From positions 4,543,001-4,607,000 of the forward strand of contig NZ_CP012040.1 of NCBI RefSeq assembly GCF_001050135.1: DNA of 64,000 bases, given 5' to 3'. This document shows, piece by piece, positions 45,221 to 53,814 of the stretch; the stretch's first letter is position 1; each line of letters opens with the position of its first letter. A model generated the notes under the pieces. The model saw nothing but the letters and a program-made list of their open reading frames with translations, was not told the origin of the DNA and did no database searches. The translations under genes were made by a program, and so were the position numbers. The DNA is from Cyclobacterium amurskyense (lineage in GTDB: Bacteria; Bacteroidota; Bacteroidia; Cytophagales; Cyclobacteriaceae).

Positions 45221-46261
45221 ATGGACACATTGATTAAACGAAGAGATTTTATGGGAAAAGCTGCAATAGCCGGACTTGGTCTAGGGTTGGCAACGTCTAC
45301 CCTTTCATTTGGCTCCCCATCCATCAAAAAAAACAAGCGGGTAGGGATTATTGGCTTGGATACTTCACATAGCATTGCGTTTGCTAAAGCTTTTAATGCT
45401 GCAGATGCAGCAGCGGACTTGGGTGGTTATAAGGTCGTAGCTGCTTATCCTCATGGTAGTAAGGATATTGCAACATCTGTTGACAGGATTCCTGGTTATA
45501 TTGAGGATGTTAAAAAGCTTGGTGTTGAAATAGTGGACTCTATAGCTTCCCTTCTTGACAAAGTGGATGTAGTTTTATTGGAAACAAATGATGGTAGACT
45601 GCACTTAGAGCAAGCATTGGAAGTTTTCAAGTCAGGTAAAACAGTATTTATTGACAAGCCGATAGCTGCTTCTTTGCCCGATGCAATTGCTATATTTGCT
45701 GCTGCCAAAAAATACAGTGTACCGGTTTTTTCCAGTAGTTCTTTAAGATACATGGAAAATGTGATAGCCGTAAATAACGGTGAAATTGGTGAGGTATTTG
45801 GTGCTGATGCATTTAGTCCTGCAAAATATGAAGTTACCCACCCAGATCTATTTTGGTATGGTATCCATGGTGTGGAAACACTTTATGCTATAATGGGAGC
45901 TGGTTGTGAAACTGTTCAAAGAACCTACACTGAAGGCGCTGATGTAGTAGTCGGAACCTGGGAAGGTGGTAAAATAGGAACCTTTAGAGGAACTAGATCT
46001 GGTAAAGGTGGATATGGTGGAAAAGCTTTCGGTGAGAAAGGAATTTTAGATATGGGTGGCTACGGTGGCTATAGACCATTATTGGTAGAAATCGCCAAAT
46101 TCTTTGACACAGGCGTTTCACCAGTTAGTGAAGAGGAAACCATTGAGATCTTCGCTTTTATGCAGGCTGCTGACGAAAGTAAGAAAATGAATGGACAAGC
46201 TGTTTCTCTTGAGGCTGTTTTAGCCAAAGGAAAAAGAGATGCCTTAAAAATTAAAATTTAA
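45221..46261 (+). CDS. Gfo/Idh/MocA-family oxidoreductase, Tat-exported
   Basis: The ATG at 45221 is chosen because it precedes a twin-arginine leader (MDTLIKRRDFMGKAAIAGLG). An earlier in-frame ATG at 45146 adds 25 residues. The 346-residue product has a variant Rossmann start (KRVGIIGLDTSHSIAFAKAF) in place of GxGxxG. The catalytic-type motif is FIDKPIAASLPDA, DKP rather than the common EKP. These NAD(P)-dependent enzymes oxidise or reduce sugars. It is followed 16 bases later by a second family member and then a symporter, which suggests one operon handling an imported or periplasmic sugar. Confidence 0.82.
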   Translation: MDTLIKRRDFMGKAAIAGLGLGLATSTLSFGSPSIKKNKRVGIIGLDTSHSIAFAKAFNAADAAADLGGYKVVAAYPHGSKDIATSVDRIPGYIEDVKKLGVEIVDSIASLLDKVDVVLLETNDGRLHLEQALEVFKSGKTVFIDKPIAASLPDAIAIFAAAKKYSVPVFSSSSLRYMENVIAVNNGEIGEVFGADAFSPAKYEVTHPDLFWYGIHGVETLYAIMGAGCETVQRTYTEGADVVVGTWEGGKIGTFRGTRSGKGGYGGKAFGEKGILDMGGYGGYRPLLVEIAKFFDTGVSPVSEEETIEIFAFMQAADESKKMNGQAVSLEAVLAKGKRDALKIKI

Positions 46262-46277
46262 ATAATTACCTTTTAAT

Positions 46278-47621
46278 ATGAAAAATAGTAGAAGAACTTT
46301 TGTGAAAAAGGCCATTGCTGGAGCAACCTTCGCGACAGTAGGAGGAATGTTACCTGGTATGACAGCTAAAAGCTACGGAAAGATCATTGGTGCCAATGAC
46401 CGTATCAATGTAGCAAGTATGGGAGTAGTAAGTAGGGGACATGCTGTTGGAACCAACTTCGCTAGCCAAAAGCAGTGCGATGTAATTTATAGCTGTGATG
46501 TTGATATAAGGGCAGCTGAAAAATTCGCTGGATCTATTAATGAAATTCAAGGAAGAAGACCAAAGATCGAAAAGGATTTAAGAAAAGTTCTTGAAGACAA
46601 AGATGTAGATGCATTGGTAGTAACCGCTCCTGATCACTGGCATGCACCAGCAGCTATTTTAGGTTTGAAAGCTGGCAAGCACGTATATGTAGAGAAACCA
46701 TGTGCGCACAATCCTCATGAAGGAGAATTGCTAATGGCAGCTCAAAAGAAATACAATAAAGTCGTTCAGGTAGGTAACCAAAGACGTTCTTGGCCTAATG
46801 TAATCAAAGGTATAGAAGAACTTCACAATGGGGTTATCGGAAGACCTTATATGGCAAAAACTTGGTACGCTAACAACAGAGCGCCCATCGGTAACGGTAA
46901 GCAAGTTCCAGTTCCTGAATGGTTGGACTTCGAATTATGGCAGGGACCAGCTCCAAGAGAAGCTTATAGAGACAATTTAATCCATTATAACTGGCATTGG
47001 TTCTGGAACTGGGGAACTGGTGAAGCCTTGAACAATGGTACTCATATGGTGGATCTTGCGCGTTGGGGATTACAAGTAGAATACCCTAACAAAGTAAACT
47101 CCTCTGGTGGAAGATATAGGTACGATGACGATTGGCAAACTCCTGATACGCAAGTTATCAATATGGAGTTTGACAATAAATCCATGATTACCTGGGAAGG
47201 TAGAAGCTGTAATGGAAAGCAAATTGAAAAAGGCAGTGTAGGTACATTGTTTTATGGCGAAGATGGAAGTCTTTTGATAGAAGGTGGAAATTCCTACAAG
47301 ATTTTCAACCTTAAAAATGAATTGGTTAAAGAAGTAACAAACGACATGGTTATAGATCCTACCAATAGGTCTAATCCTGCCCAAGCTTTGGATGCTTTGC
47401 ATATCCAAAACTTCTTTGATGGTATTACGGATGGCATAGAGGTAAGATCTGAAATTGTAGGTGCTCACCAAAGTACTTTGCTATTGCAGTTGGGTAATAT
47501 CTCTCAGCGTATTGGAAGAACCTTACATGTAGATTCTTCTAATGGTAACATAAAATACGATCCAAAAGCAATGGAGCTTTGGAAAAGGGAATATGAGCCA
47601 GGATGGGAGCCAACAGTTTAA
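46278..47621 (+). CDS. Gfo/Idh/MocA-family oxidoreductase, Tat-exported (GH109-like length)
   Basis: The 447-residue protein has a Tat leader (SRRTFVKKAIAGATFATVGG). The Rossmann part starts DRINVASMGVVSRGHAVG. The dinucleotide/catalytic segment is VVTAPDHWHAPAAI, then HVYVEKPCAHNPHEG (Glu139-Lys140-Pro141). The C-terminal part includes HYNWHWFWNWGTGEALNNGTH and a WQTPDTQVINMEF stretch. Such exported, longer members occur widely in Bacteroidota; some relatives are NAD-dependent glycosidases (GH109), but this cannot be settled by eye. It is the second gene in the run, closed by a terminator at 47645, with the symporter starting at 47701. Confidence 0.85.
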   Translation: MKNSRRTFVKKAIAGATFATVGGMLPGMTAKSYGKIIGANDRINVASMGVVSRGHAVGTNFASQKQCDVIYSCDVDIRAAEKFAGSINEIQGRRPKIEKDLRKVLEDKDVDALVVTAPDHWHAPAAILGLKAGKHVYVEKPCAHNPHEGELLMAAQKKYNKVVQVGNQRRSWPNVIKGIEELHNGVIGRPYMAKTWYANNRAPIGNGKQVPVPEWLDFELWQGPAPREAYRDNLIHYNWHWFWNWGTGEALNNGTHMVDLARWGLQVEYPNKVNSSGGRYRYDDDWQTPDTQVINMEFDNKSMITWEGRSCNGKQIEKGSVGTLFYGEDGSLLIEGGNSYKIFNLKNELVKEVTNDMVIDPTNRSNPAQALDALHIQNFFDGITDGIEVRSEIVGAHQSTLLLQLGNISQRIGRTLHVDSSNGNIKYDPKAMELWKREYEPGWEPTV

Positions 47622-47644
47622 TACTGGTATTTTATCTTAATTTT

Positions 47645-47675
47645 AAGGCCAAGCCAAAATGGTTTGGCCTTTTTT
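47645..47675 (+). terminator. terminator after the oxidoreductase pair
   Basis: AAGGCCAAGCC pairs with GGTTTGGCCTT (one wobble) around AAAAT, followed by T5. It stands between the second Gfo/Idh gene and the symporter. Confidence 0.78.
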
Positions 47676-47700
47676 CAATTAATCACCTAAATTAGCTTAC

Positions 47701-49167
47701 ATGGAATTAAGTACCATTGACCTGATCGTAATCGGGGTATTCTTTTTAATGATGCTGGTCATAGGCGTATGGTCCTATTTTAGAAACAATAGCGCTGAGG
47801 ATTATTTCGTAGCAGGTGGCAAGCTTCCTTGGTGGCTGTCGGGAATATCTCATCATGTATCAGGCTATAGCGGCGCAGTATTTGTCGCTTATGCAGGATT
47901 AGCCTATACTCATGGGTTTTCTTTATACATATGGTGGGCACTAGGCATTGGTTTGTCCGTTGTCATTTCAGCAAAAATTTTCCCAGTATACTGGGTGCGT
48001 TTAAGAAAGCGCTTTAAAATCCAGTCTCCTTTAGAATTTCTTGTTACCCGCTATAATCTGGCTACCCAGCAATTGATGGCATGGAGTGGGGTAATTCTTA
48101 AGTTATTTGATATTGGTGCTAAATGGGCAGCAATAGCTATACTATTGAATGTATTTACCGGGATATCACTTACCTATGGTATATTGATCTCTGGAGGTAT
48201 ATCTCTGCTTTACATTACCTTTGGAGGCTTATGGGCAGTGATAATTACCGATTTTGCCCAGTTTATCGTTCAAATCATTGCAGGTCTTGTGATGTTTTAT
48301 GTGGTTATAGAGAAACTAGGTGGAATAGAAAGCGTGTTCACCGTTTGGGATCAGTTACCGGAAGGAAATGGCGATGCTTTTAATGATCCTTATACCGTTG
48401 GGTTTGCACTCCTTTTCTTGTTTATCAACTTCCTGTCTTACAATGGAGGTCAATGGAATTTAGCTACCAGATACATCTCTTCACCCTCAGAACAAGAAGC
48501 TACAAAAGCGGCGAGATTATCAGGTATTTTATACATCATCTGGCCATTGATATTGTTCTTCCCAATGTGGGCGGCCCCTGTTATTTTACCTGACTTGGAG
48601 GATCCAACACAGTCTTATGGGATATTGACCATGGAGTTGCTGCCTGTAGGCTTAATAGGTCTGGTTATCGCCTCCCTCTTTGCCAATACCATGTCTATGA
48701 CTTCTTCTGATATTAACACAATATCAGCTGTAATTACCAGAGACATTTTACCTGCGCTAAATAAAAAATTCAGGGATGGTAAAACCTCTTTATTGACAGC
48801 AAGAATTACCACATTCCTATTTACCCTTGGAACCATCCTCATCGCCCTTCAATTTGAAAAATTTGGTGGAGTTTTAGGACTAATCATTAGCTGGTTTGGT
48901 GCCTTAGTAGGTCCTATTGCTGTACCTATGTTATTTGGCCTTATTCCTTGGTTTAAATCTTGTGGTCCTAAAGCCGCTATTGGATCAATTCTGGTTGGAC
49001 TTGTGGCTTTTGTTATTACCAAAAATGTAGATGTCGGAAGTCTGGCACTTGAAATAGGTTTGCCGGTAATTTGCTCTACGATTACTTATATACTGATTGG
49101 CTTTATTGAGCGAGACAATGTGCCTGAAAAGGTAAAGCAAATGCTTGAAGATGTTTCTCACGAGTAA
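47701..49167 (+). CDS. sodium:solute symporter (SSS family)
   Basis: The 488-residue inner-membrane protein has about 12-13 hydrophobic segments. It begins with a typical SSS helix (IDLIVIGVFFLMMLVIGVWSY), then NSAEDYFVAGGKLPWWL and GISHHVSGYSGAVFVAYAG. The sodium-site-type region SLFANTMSMTSSDINTISA is conserved in pattern. These proteins import sugars, myo-inositol, sialic acid or similar with sodium. Placed after two sugar oxidoreductases and before a sugar isomerase on the other strand, it likely imports the oxidised sugar or its precursor. A strong terminator follows at 49192. Confidence 0.9.
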   Translation: MELSTIDLIVIGVFFLMMLVIGVWSYFRNNSAEDYFVAGGKLPWWLSGISHHVSGYSGAVFVAYAGLAYTHGFSLYIWWALGIGLSVVISAKIFPVYWVRLRKRFKIQSPLEFLVTRYNLATQQLMAWSGVILKLFDIGAKWAAIAILLNVFTGISLTYGILISGGISLLYITFGGLWAVIITDFAQFIVQIIAGLVMFYVVIEKLGGIESVFTVWDQLPEGNGDAFNDPYTVGFALLFLFINFLSYNGGQWNLATRYISSPSEQEATKAARLSGILYIIWPLILFFPMWAAPVILPDLEDPTQSYGILTMELLPVGLIGLVIASLFANTMSMTSSDINTISAVITRDILPALNKKFRDGKTSLLTARITTFLFTLGTILIALQFEKFGGVLGLIISWFGALVGPIAVPMLFGLIPWFKSCGPKAAIGSILVGLVAFVITKNVDVGSLALEIGLPVICSTITYILIGFIERDNVPEKVKQMLEDVSHE

Positions 49168-49191
49168 AAACAAAAAGTTTATGCTATTAAT

Positions 49192-49228
49192 AAAAAAGGG
49201 ACCACTTTAACAAAGTGGTCCCTTTTTT
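49192..49228. terminator. terminator after the symporter
   Basis: AAAAAAGGGACCACTTT pairs with AAAGTGGTCCCTTTTTT around AAC, a perfect long stem with A and T tails, so it can serve both this gene and the convergent isomerase gene. Confidence 0.88.
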
Positions 49229-49298
49229 ATAGCTGATTTGTTATCATTGAAACGGGCCACCCAAAGGATAATCCCGATCAAGACAAAGCATTTAATAC

Positions 49299-50138
49299 CT
49301 ACAACTGAGCAGCTACACGCTTAAAATAGGCAATGCTTTCTTCTACATCAGGAAGGTTATTCTCCCAATTGTGTTCGTATTCTGCAGAAAATGCTCCTTC
49401 AAATCCTTGCCTATGCAATTCATGAATGACTCCAGCTACATTACTTGTGCCTGTTCCCCATGGCAAATCATGAGCATCTCTAACACCAAATTTGTTTAAA
49501 TCTTTTATATGAAGGCTGATAACTCTTCCTTCCAATTGTTTAAGGCAATCTACAGGATTGAGGCCTGATCTTACCCAGTGGCCAATATCTGCACATACAC
49601 CCATTAATTCTGATCTTCCTTCTAGCATTCTGGAAGCAACCTCTGGATGCCAATAATAAGAAGGTACCGGATGGTTGTGTAAAGCAAGTTTGATTTGGTA
49701 TTCCTCACAAAGCTTTTCTATTTGGTCAAATTGATTGGGCTTTGCCTCTGATGTGAGTATCCCTATTCCCAATTCTTTTGCAAAATCAAATAATTTGTGT
49801 AAGTCCTCATCGCTGGCATTGACTACCCCATAGCCTACAGCTTCTATATCATATTTTTTTAATAGGGCTTTGATTTTTGCTTTTCCATCAGCAGTTATGC
49901 TTTTAAAATCAGTAGTTTCATTGCCGGATTTACTTATTTTCTGACCAGGGTACATTTCTACATATTTCACCCCAATACTATTCAATTTTTCGAGGGTTTC
50001 TTCAAGTGAAAAAAGCCTAAAAGTGTAAGCCTGACTGCCTACTTTCCATCCTTTTGGCATCCCTTCCTGAGCCTGATTATGGAATGAGAGCATAAGAAAT
50101 AGGGAAAATAAGCCTAATTTGAATGATTTATTATTCAT
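49299..50138 (-). CDS. exported sugar phosphate isomerase/epimerase-like TIM barrel
   Basis: The 279-residue protein has a signal peptide (MNNKSFKLGLFSLFLMLSFH, cut near QAQ). The rest matches xylose-isomerase-like TIM barrels: WKVGSQAYTFRLFSLEETLE, YVEMYPGQK, KLALHNHPVPSYYWHPE, GVCADIGHWVRSGLNPVDCL, VISLHIKDLNKFG and a late AFSAEYEHNWENN. Metal-binding Glu/Asp/His positions are visible (Glu in VEMYP, Asp and His in ADIGHW, His in LHIKDL, Glu in AEYEHN). Exported members are common in Bacteroidota beside Gfo/Idh genes. Substrate is unknown. It converges with the symporter. Confidence 0.82.
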   Translation of the reverse strand: MNNKSFKLGLFSLFLMLSFHNQAQEGMPKGWKVGSQAYTFRLFSLEETLEKLNSIGVKYVEMYPGQKISKSGNETTDFKSITADGKAKIKALLKKYDIEAVGYGVVNASDEDLHKLFDFAKELGIGILTSEAKPNQFDQIEKLCEEYQIKLALHNHPVPSYYWHPEVASRMLEGRSELMGVCADIGHWVRSGLNPVDCLKQLEGRVISLHIKDLNKFGVRDAHDLPWGTGTSNVAGVIHELHRQGFEGAFSAEYEHNWENNLPDVEESIAYFKRVAAQL

Positions 50139-50296
50139 AAGAGATAGGTTTGGTTTGTTTTTGAATATTATTTAACAAAATTACTTGATTTTAGTGAGAG
50201 AATGAAATAAATATTAGTGACGAACAATACCTTCCTCATGATAAGAATTAATAAATTATTAATTTAAAGTGAATCAGGCGGTAAGCACTTGCTATG

Positions 50297-50304
50297 TATA
50301 TTTG
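50297..50304 (+). promoter_or_regulatory. candidate -7 promoter box for the GDPD gene
   Basis: TATATTTG fits the TAnnTTTG consensus, 35 bases before the ATG at 50340. No clear -33 element is seen. Confidence 0.3.
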
Positions 50305-50339
50305 ATCATAAAAGAGATTTTATTTAATCTAATTGCCAG

Positions 50340-51131
50340 ATGAGGAAGAGTCTGATATTCCTATTTGTAATAATGAATTTACTCTGTTATCAATTGTCCG
50401 CTGTGAGCCAAACACAGAAAAAGGACAATAATTTGGAGTTGATAGCCCATAGAGGTGGAGTAGTAAACAGCAAAAGCCCTGAAAACAGTTTGAAGGCCTT
50501 AAATGAGGCAATCAATCGGGGGTATTATATGGTAGAGGTGGATGTGAGGTTGACCAAAGATGGGGTGTTAATTACACATCACGACAAAGACTTTAAAAGG
50601 TATTATGGGGAGGACCGGCTCGTAACAGCCATGACCTGGGAAGAAATTCAGGGACTAACAGGTGATTTGGGGCAAAAGGTCTTGAAGTTAGAAACTGTCT
50701 TGGCTCATTGTGAAGGAAAAATTCAAGTGATGATAGACAACAAAATCCAAGGATTTGAAAAAGAAGCTTTCGATGAAATCATCAACTTGCTTGATCGGTA
50801 TGGATTAAGGGGCAAAGCTTTAATGATCGGTACTGAGGCTTCTACGGAATATTTTACCGGAAAGATCAAATTAAGCTGCTCTATAGATCAATTGAAAGAG
50901 AATGTCAAAAGAAAGGATTTTAATCCCAATAACTATTACCTGTTTTCCAGTGCGATCCCTTCAGCAGATTTTAATTGGGCCAAGGAGCACACATTTATGG
51001 TGGTGGGCGCTGTGAATACATGGGCCTATGCGCACAAGAAGAAGGAAACTCCAGAAGAAACCATAGAAAAGCTTAAACAAGTGGGAGTTACCTTTTTTCA
51101 AATTGATTCAATATATGAAACCTTTTTTTAA
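50340..51131 (+). CDS. exported glycerophosphodiester phosphodiesterase-family protein
   Basis: The 263-residue protein has a signal segment (MRKSLIFLFVIMNLLCYQLS). Motifs are LIAHRGGVVNSKSPENS (His37, Arg38, Glu48), MVEVDVRLTKDGVLITHHD (Glu66, Asp68, His81) and KIQVMIDNK. This matches the GDPD fold, which cleaves glycerophosphodiesters to glycerol-3-phosphate. Its stop codon region overlaps the end of the convergent sulfatase gene by four bases (51128-51131). The fusion protein at 41.6-43.5 kb has a related domain, so two GDPD-like activities exist in this window. Confidence 0.85.
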   Translation: MRKSLIFLFVIMNLLCYQLSAVSQTQKKDNNLELIAHRGGVVNSKSPENSLKALNEAINRGYYMVEVDVRLTKDGVLITHHDKDFKRYYGEDRLVTAMTWEEIQGLTGDLGQKVLKLETVLAHCEGKIQVMIDNKIQGFEKEAFDEIINLLDRYGLRGKALMIGTEASTEYFTGKIKLSCSIDQLKENVKRKDFNPNNYYLFSSAIPSADFNWAKEHTFMVVGAVNTWAYAHKKKETPEETIEKLKQVGVTFFQIDSIYETFF

Positions 51132-52546
51132 TTGGTTACCTTTTTGGCTATAAAATCAGGGTTTAAAGTTTCAGGTATGGGAGCATGTGTACTTTCCCTC
51201 CAATTTTCAATCAGGGTTAACAATTCCTTGGCTTTGTCCGGCTTTTTATTCACGAGGTTATTGCTTTCGGAAATGTCTTCCTTTAGGTTATAAAGTTCTA
51301 AATTACCGTTTTCAAAATATTGGATGAGTTTCCAGTTTCCATACCGAATGGCAGAACCGGGTCGTGTTCTGAATACCGGATCCTGACTCTCCGCATTGCC
51401 ACCTTCAAGGTAAATGGGGAAATGCCAAAAAAACGGCCTTTTGGGAAGATTTTTGCCAGCGGTCAACAAGGGGAGTAAGCTAATTCCATCCAAATTTTTA
51501 TTTTCCGGTTTTTCAATACCCGCCAATTCCAGAAGGGTTGGAAAAATGTCAAGGTTGGTAATCGGCACCTCGGATACCTGTCCGGGACGTATCTCGCCAG
51601 GCCAAACAGCAAATGCAGGTATTCTAATCCCCCCTTCATAATAAGAACCTTTTCCTGCCCTCAAGGGTCTTTGTTTGGTAACTTTAAAAAGGCCACCATT
51701 GTCGGTAACGAAAAAGATAAAGGTGTTTTCAAACAACTTTTTTTCCTGCAATAAATCAATTAGGCGACCAATATTCCGGTCTAAATTCTCCACCATGGTA
51801 GCATATTTAGCATCGCTTTGACCGTTTGAAGGTGATTTACCAAGGTACTTCTCCAGCAAGTCAGCTACCGGTTGGATAGGGGTATGTACTGCGTAAGGGG
51901 AATAATTAAGGAAAAAGGGTTGCTTTTGGTTGCCGGCTATAAAATCCAGTGTTTTGTCCATTACCAGGTCTGTCAGGTAATCATCGCTTGTAGACTGAAT
52001 ACTTGGTACATTTTTGTAAGGAGGATAATAGCTACCGGGATTCCCTGCATCAGAGCCTCCAATATTTACATCAAATCCTCGGGTCAAAGGATCCTTGCTG
52101 ATGTGCCATTTCCCCGAATGGCAAGTGATGTAACCATTTTGTTGCAATAATTCTGCGAACAATAGGTGATGGTCAGCAATTGTTGGATTATTGACAGTTG
52201 GAACAAGCTTTCGGTTTTCAGATTTCCCTCTATCGGAATTGGCTACTGTATACACGCCATGGCGGGGCGTGTTCTCACCACTCATCATACAAGCCCTGCT
52301 AGGAGCACAATTGGCCGCTGCAGCATAGGCTTGATTGAATACCATCCCTTTCGAAGCCAAAAGGTCCAGGTTGGGGGTTTCATAGAATTGACTGCCCATA
52401 AAACCGGTATCTCTCCAGCCCATGTCATCTACATTGATCAAGATTATGTTTGGAAGGGTATTTTTAGATGCTGCTTCTCTTTGATAGCCAAAAATATTTA
52501 GTGAAATGAATAGCAAAAAGAAGGATAGGGTTAATTCTTTATTCAT
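51128..52546 (-). CDS. exported sulfatase (second in window)
   Basis: The 472-residue protein has a signal peptide (MNKELTLSFFLLFISLNIFG). The active-site motif is ANCAPSRACMMSGENTPRHG with Cys80, to be converted to formylglycine. Metal-site motifs are INVDDMGWRDTGF (38-50) and FVTDNGGLF. The type resembles arylsulfatase-A-like members of Bacteroidota glycan loci. Secretion suggests action on periplasmic or extracellular sulfated oligosaccharides. Its gene is leftward, running away from the repeat field and LacI gene. Its 3' end overlaps the GDPD gene by four bases, so both lack room for a separate terminator. Confidence 0.9.
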   Translation of the reverse strand: MNKELTLSFFLLFISLNIFGYQREAASKNTLPNIILINVDDMGWRDTGFMGSQFYETPNLDLLASKGMVFNQAYAAAANCAPSRACMMSGENTPRHGVYTVANSDRGKSENRKLVPTVNNPTIADHHLLFAELLQQNGYITCHSGKWHISKDPLTRGFDVNIGGSDAGNPGSYYPPYKNVPSIQSTSDDYLTDLVMDKTLDFIAGNQKQPFFLNYSPYAVHTPIQPVADLLEKYLGKSPSNGQSDAKYATMVENLDRNIGRLIDLLQEKKLFENTFIFFVTDNGGLFKVTKQRPLRAGKGSYYEGGIRIPAFAVWPGEIRPGQVSEVPITNLDIFPTLLELAGIEKPENKNLDGISLLPLLTAGKNLPKRPFFWHFPIYLEGGNAESQDPVFRTRPGSAIRYGNWKLIQYFENGNLELYNLKEDISESNNLVNKKPDKAKELLTLIENWRESTHAPIPETLNPDFIAKKVTN

Positions 52547-53814
52547 TTGGATGTTTTTATTGAATGGTTTAAATTTAACAAAATTTTATTTTTTATGGTG
52601 AACACTAATCTTTATAAATTAATTAGGCAATGTGTTTAGAAAGGATTTTAGGGTAGTTGGAAATGAATTTCACGCAGAGCCGCGAAGCCGCAGAGAATTT
52701 TTTTTGACCTTTAGCTACAATAAAACCCTAAAATAACAGACCAAAGGCATAAGTGCACAAAATAAGATACATTTCAACCTTTGTGTCTCAGCGCCCTAGT
52801 GAGAATAAATAGGAATGCATCGTCTACTGGAAAGGGTTTCACGCAGAGCCGCAAAGTCGCAAAGAATTTTTTTGTCCTTAGTTAAAAAGAACTCCCTAAA
52901 AATCTATACTAACTGGTTAAAGGCATAAGTATTCAAAATAAGTACCCAAACCACCTTAGCGTCTTGGCGCCTTAGCGAGAAATTGATTTCACGCAGAGCC
53001 GCAAAGTCGCAAAGAATTTTTTTGTCCTTAGTTAAAAAGAACTCCCTAAAAATCTATACTAACTGGTTAAAAGCATAAGTATTCAAAATAAGTACCCAAA
53101 CCACCTTTGCGTCTCTGCTCTTTGGCGAGAAATAAAAATGAATGCATTCGTTTTATGGAATGAATTTCACGCAGAGCCGCGAAGTCGCAAAGAATTTTTT
53201 TGTCCTTAGTTAAAAAAAACTCCCTAAAAACCTAGACTAACTGATCAAAGGCACAAATATTCAAAATAAGTACCCAAACCACCTTTGCGTCTTAGCGCCT
53301 TAGCGAGCAAATAAATAGGAATGGATTCGTTTTATGGAATGAATTTCACGCAGAGCCGCAAAGCCGCAGAGAATTTTTTTGTTCTTAGTTAAAAAAAACT
53401 CCCTAAAAACCTATATTAACTGGTTAAAAGCATAAGTATTCAAAATAAGTATCCCAACACCTTTGCGCCTTAGTGAGAAATTGATTTCACGCAGAGCCGC
53501 AAAGTCGCAAAGAATTTTTTTTTACTCTTTAAATATAATGAAACCTTAAAATAACTGATCAAAGGCTCATATATTCAGAATATTTTTCATTTCCTTCTTA
53601 GCGTCTCTGCGCCTTAGCGAGAAAATAAATAGGAATGCATTCGTTTTCTGAAAAGAATTGTTCGCAAAGTCGCGAAGTCGCAAAGGATTTATTTTTGTCC
53701 CCAAACTACAATAAAACCCTAAACTAACTTATCAAACGCACAAGTATTCAAAATATTTTTCATTTCCTTCTTCGCGTCTTAGCGAGAAAAAGAAATTCAA
53801 CGTAAATGCATTAC
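52547..53814. other. 1.27-kb non-coding region made mostly of repeat B
   Basis: The gap between the second sulfatase and the LacI gene has no coding potential. Apart from ~120 bases next to the sulfatase start, it is almost wholly filled by seven copies of a palindromic repeat (repeat B, 52667-53789). Confidence 0.85.
52667..53789 (+). repeat. repeat B: seven palindromic units
   Basis: Seven units start near 52667, 52836, 52986, 53164, 53343, 53484 and 53655 and end near 52804, 52981, 53131, 53310, 53479, 53622 and 53789. Each begins TTTCACGCAGAGCCGCAAAG (copy 7 degraded). Each then has a ~90-base AT-rich middle (TCCTTAGTT, CCCTAAAA, GGCATAAGTATTCAAAATAA) and ends with CCTTTGCGTCTTAGCGCC, then TTAGCGAGAAA. 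Start and end are imperfect reverse complements, so each unit can fold into a long hairpin with ~8-base internal periodicity. Units 2-3 and 5-6 abut with only TTGA between them, while other joins carry a ~30-base spacer (GGAATGCATTCGTTTTATGG-like). Confidence 0.9.

Noticed and set aside
52667..53789. Possible CRISPR array because of regular repeats
   Set aside because: Units are ~140-150 bases with conserved middles, spacing is irregular (141-179), spacers are themselves similar, and no cas gene is present.
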